From Pseudomonadota bacterium (lineage in GTDB: Bacteria; Pseudomonadota; Gammaproteobacteria; Burkholderiales; Burkholderiaceae_B): DNA of 12,700 nt. The position numbers were made by a program, and so were the translations under genes. A model generated the notes under the pieces. It was not told the origin of the DNA, did no database searches, and saw only the letters and a program-made list of their open reading frames with translations. Shown one piece after another: positions 12,691 through 12,700 of the stretch (position 1 is its first letter; each line of letters starts with the position of its first letter). The stretch is taken from positions 1-12,700 of the forward strand of contig JAEYVD010000326.1 in the NCBI GenBank assembly GCA_023432075.1, written 5' to 3'.

Positions 12691-12700
12691 GCGCCGCCCC

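Noticed and set aside
1..12700. CRISPR array, tRNA or rRNA gene, insertion sequence, integrase or attachment site
   Set aside because: No spaced direct repeats, no clover-leaf or rRNA-like stretches and no transposase or recombinase frames were seen; base composition is even throughout.

Overview
This GC-rich window (codons mostly ending in G or C, no rRNA, tRNA, insertion sequence or CRISPR array seen) reads as chromosomal DNA of a betaproteobacterium. The gene mix and style (a divergent NimR/NimT-type pair, a FecI/FecR/TonB-receptor iron uptake cluster behind a Fur box, tight intergenic gaps) fit Alcaligenaceae such as Achromobacter or Bordetella. That placement is inference from protein style, not from a search.

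Layout. 1-767 (-): AraC-family regulator, cut by the window edge. 899-2149 (+): divergent CynX/NimT-type MFS transporter, with a 131-bp shared promoter region carrying an imperfect inverted repeat. 2070-3463 (-): a two-gene operon made of a protealysin-like M4 metallopeptidase and, overlapping it by 4 bases (ATGA), a small emfourin-type inhibitor. The inhibitor gene runs tail to tail into the transporter gene with an 80-bp antisense overlap. 3645-4280 (+): a two-domain DUF2442/DUF4375 protein. 4406-5427 (+): a 38-residue single-pass membrane miniprotein coupled to an SPFH/prohibitin-type membrane protein. 5420-7525 (-): a fusion of a cellobiose-type PTS EIIC membrane domain to an apparently complete EAL (cyclic-di-GMP phosphodiesterase) domain, with a run of eight C just ahead of its start codon. 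7788-8030 (+): an unrecognised 80-residue protein behind a strong ribosome binding site. 8066-12274 (+): Fur-box promoter, FecI-type sigma factor, FecR-type anti-sigma factor, then a TonB-dependent siderophore receptor with a signalling (STN) domain. 12346-12690 (+): a small three-helix membrane protein, probably starting at TTG.

How the genes work together. Three modules are clear. (i) A local regulator and the efflux pump it probably controls. (ii) A cytoplasmic-type M4 protease made together with its own inhibitor. (iii) A cell-surface signalling iron system: under low iron Fur leaves the sigma-factor promoter, ferric siderophore binding to the receptor is relayed through FecR, and the freed sigma factor drives the receptor gene. 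A hairpin plus T-run after the FecR gene and a GGAAAA element just before the receptor gene suggest the receptor has its own sigma-dependent promoter. The EIIC-EAL fusion looks like a sugar-sensing input to cyclic-di-GMP turnover; no PTS EIIA or EIIB gene is present nearby. The most unusual items are the EIIC-EAL fusion with its homopolymer leader, the protease-inhibitor operon, and the coupled 38-residue membrane protein.
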